Assembly: GCA_020696915.1 (NCBI GenBank)
Contig: JAJFMR010000244.1
Span: 1-5,090 of the forward strand
Length of the DNA stretch: 5,090 bases
Source: Rhizobiaceae bacterium
Lineage (GTDB): Bacteria > Pseudomonadota > Alphaproteobacteria > Rhizobiales > Rhizobiaceae
Reading direction: 5' to 3'
Part shown: piece after piece, positions 4,609 to 5,090 of the stretch
Layout of the letters: each line of letters begins with the position of its first letter
How positions within the stretch are numbered: position 1 is the first letter of the stretch
Notes under the pieces: model-generated
Told to the model about the DNA's origin: nothing
The model's database searches: none
The model's input: only the letters and a program-made list of their open reading frames with translations
Program-made: the position numbers and the translations under genes

Positions 4609-5090
4609 ATGAAGATCATCCGCATCGTCGACCATGATCCATCCTGGCCGGCCGCTTTCGAAGTGGAAAAGGCCGGCCTGATGGCGAGGCTCGGCGAGAT
4701 CGTGCGCGAGGTCCACCATGTCGGCAGCACCGCGGTGCCGGGGCTGGCGGCCAAGCCGAAGATCGACATCGACGCCGTGCTGCACTCGGAACGACATCTG
4801 GCCGCGGCCATAGAGCTGCTGACCGCGGACGGATCCCATGCCTATCACGGCGATCCCTTCGGCGACCGCATGTGGACGCTCACGGCGAGCCGTGTCTCGC
4901 ACGGCATCCGGCTCTATCTTTGCGAGCCTGGCAACCGGACGCACCTTGAACGTGTGCTTTTTCGTGACTGGCTGCGCAGCCACCGCGACGAAGCCGCCGC
5001 CTATGCGGCGCTGAAGCGCCGGCTGGCGAGCCATGCGGCCGGCGACTGGAAGGGCTATACCGACGGAAAGGCGGAATTCGTGGCGCGGAT
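4609..5090 (+). CDS. GrpB family (UPF0157) protein, 3' end outside the window
   Basis: The frame is open from the ATG at 4609 to the window edge: 160 codons plus two bases, with no stop. The family is usually about 170-180 residues, so only a short tail is missing. The N-terminus IIRIVDHDPSWPAAFEVEKA (3-22) and the motif HHVGSTAVPGLAAKPKIDI (36-54) are the family signature. In the second, G-S-T followed by K-P-x-I-D corresponds to the active-site region of nucleotidyltransferase-fold proteins; D53 and D55 are candidate metal ligands. GDRMWTL (84-90) and LYLCEPGNRTHLERVLFRDWL (101-121, family core H112, F117 and D119-W120-L121) follow. GrpB proteins belong to the nucleotidyltransferase-like superfamily; their physiological substrate is not established. 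The name is unrelated to the GrpE chaperone. The ribosome binding site is weak, but no better start aligns with the family N-terminus. Confidence 0.9.
   Translation, partial: MKIIRIVDHDPSWPAAFEVEKAGLMARLGEIVREVHHVGSTAVPGLAAKPKIDIDAVLHSERHLAAAIELLTADGSHAYHGDPFGDRMWTLTASRVSHGIRLYLCEPGNRTHLERVLFRDWLRSHRDEAAAYAALKRRLASHAAGDWKGYTDGKAEFVAR

Noticed and set aside
4447..5034. Minus-strand open frame of 195 codons at the right end
   Set aside because: It is the shadow of the GrpB-family gene, whose motifs on the plus strand are clear.

Overview
The window is about 5.1 kb of high-GC DNA with GC-rich third codon positions. Protein relationships (a PrpE-type acyl-CoA synthetase, a DUF1127-like small basic protein, a YafY-type WYL regulator, a GrpB-family protein and a DUF4160/DUF2442 pair) suggest an alphaproteobacterial, probably rhizobial (Mesorhizobium/Phyllobacteriaceae-like) chromosome. 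That placement rests on protein resemblance recalled from knowledge, not on a search.

Layout. At the left edge, the last 35 codons of a DUF4160-type gene overlap a complete DUF2442 gene by 14 bases; the pair reads as a small two-gene operon. A gene-poor stretch (513-1119) follows. It contains one short, convincing minus-strand gene (766-927) for a 53-residue two-helix membrane protein, and a dyad-symmetric element directly upstream of that gene. From 1120 to 3027 runs a complete propionate-CoA ligase gene (prpE), the only gene here with a well-defined enzymatic role. It stands alone, without methylcitrate-cycle genes in view.

Downstream of prpE, a 212-base gap holds a perfect 10-bp hairpin. 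Its 3' arm shares CAGGAGG with the ribosome binding site of the following 57-residue DUF1127-like gene (3240-3413). That gene is closed by a perfect 13-bp hairpin (3426-3459). Next is a complete HTH-WYL regulator (3560-4279) followed by a hairpin starting immediately after its stop, then about 330 bases without a supported gene but with several inverted repeats. A GrpB-family gene (4609 onward) runs off the right edge.

Apart from the DUF4160/DUF2442 pair, the genes look like single-gene transcription units, each with its own leader and often a hairpin behind it. I see no insertion sequence, phage gene, CRISPR array, tRNA or rRNA. No clearly new multi-gene system is visible. The items most worth a second look are the leader of the DUF1127-like gene, the unlisted small membrane protein with its dyad element, and the overlapping DUF4160/DUF2442 pair.
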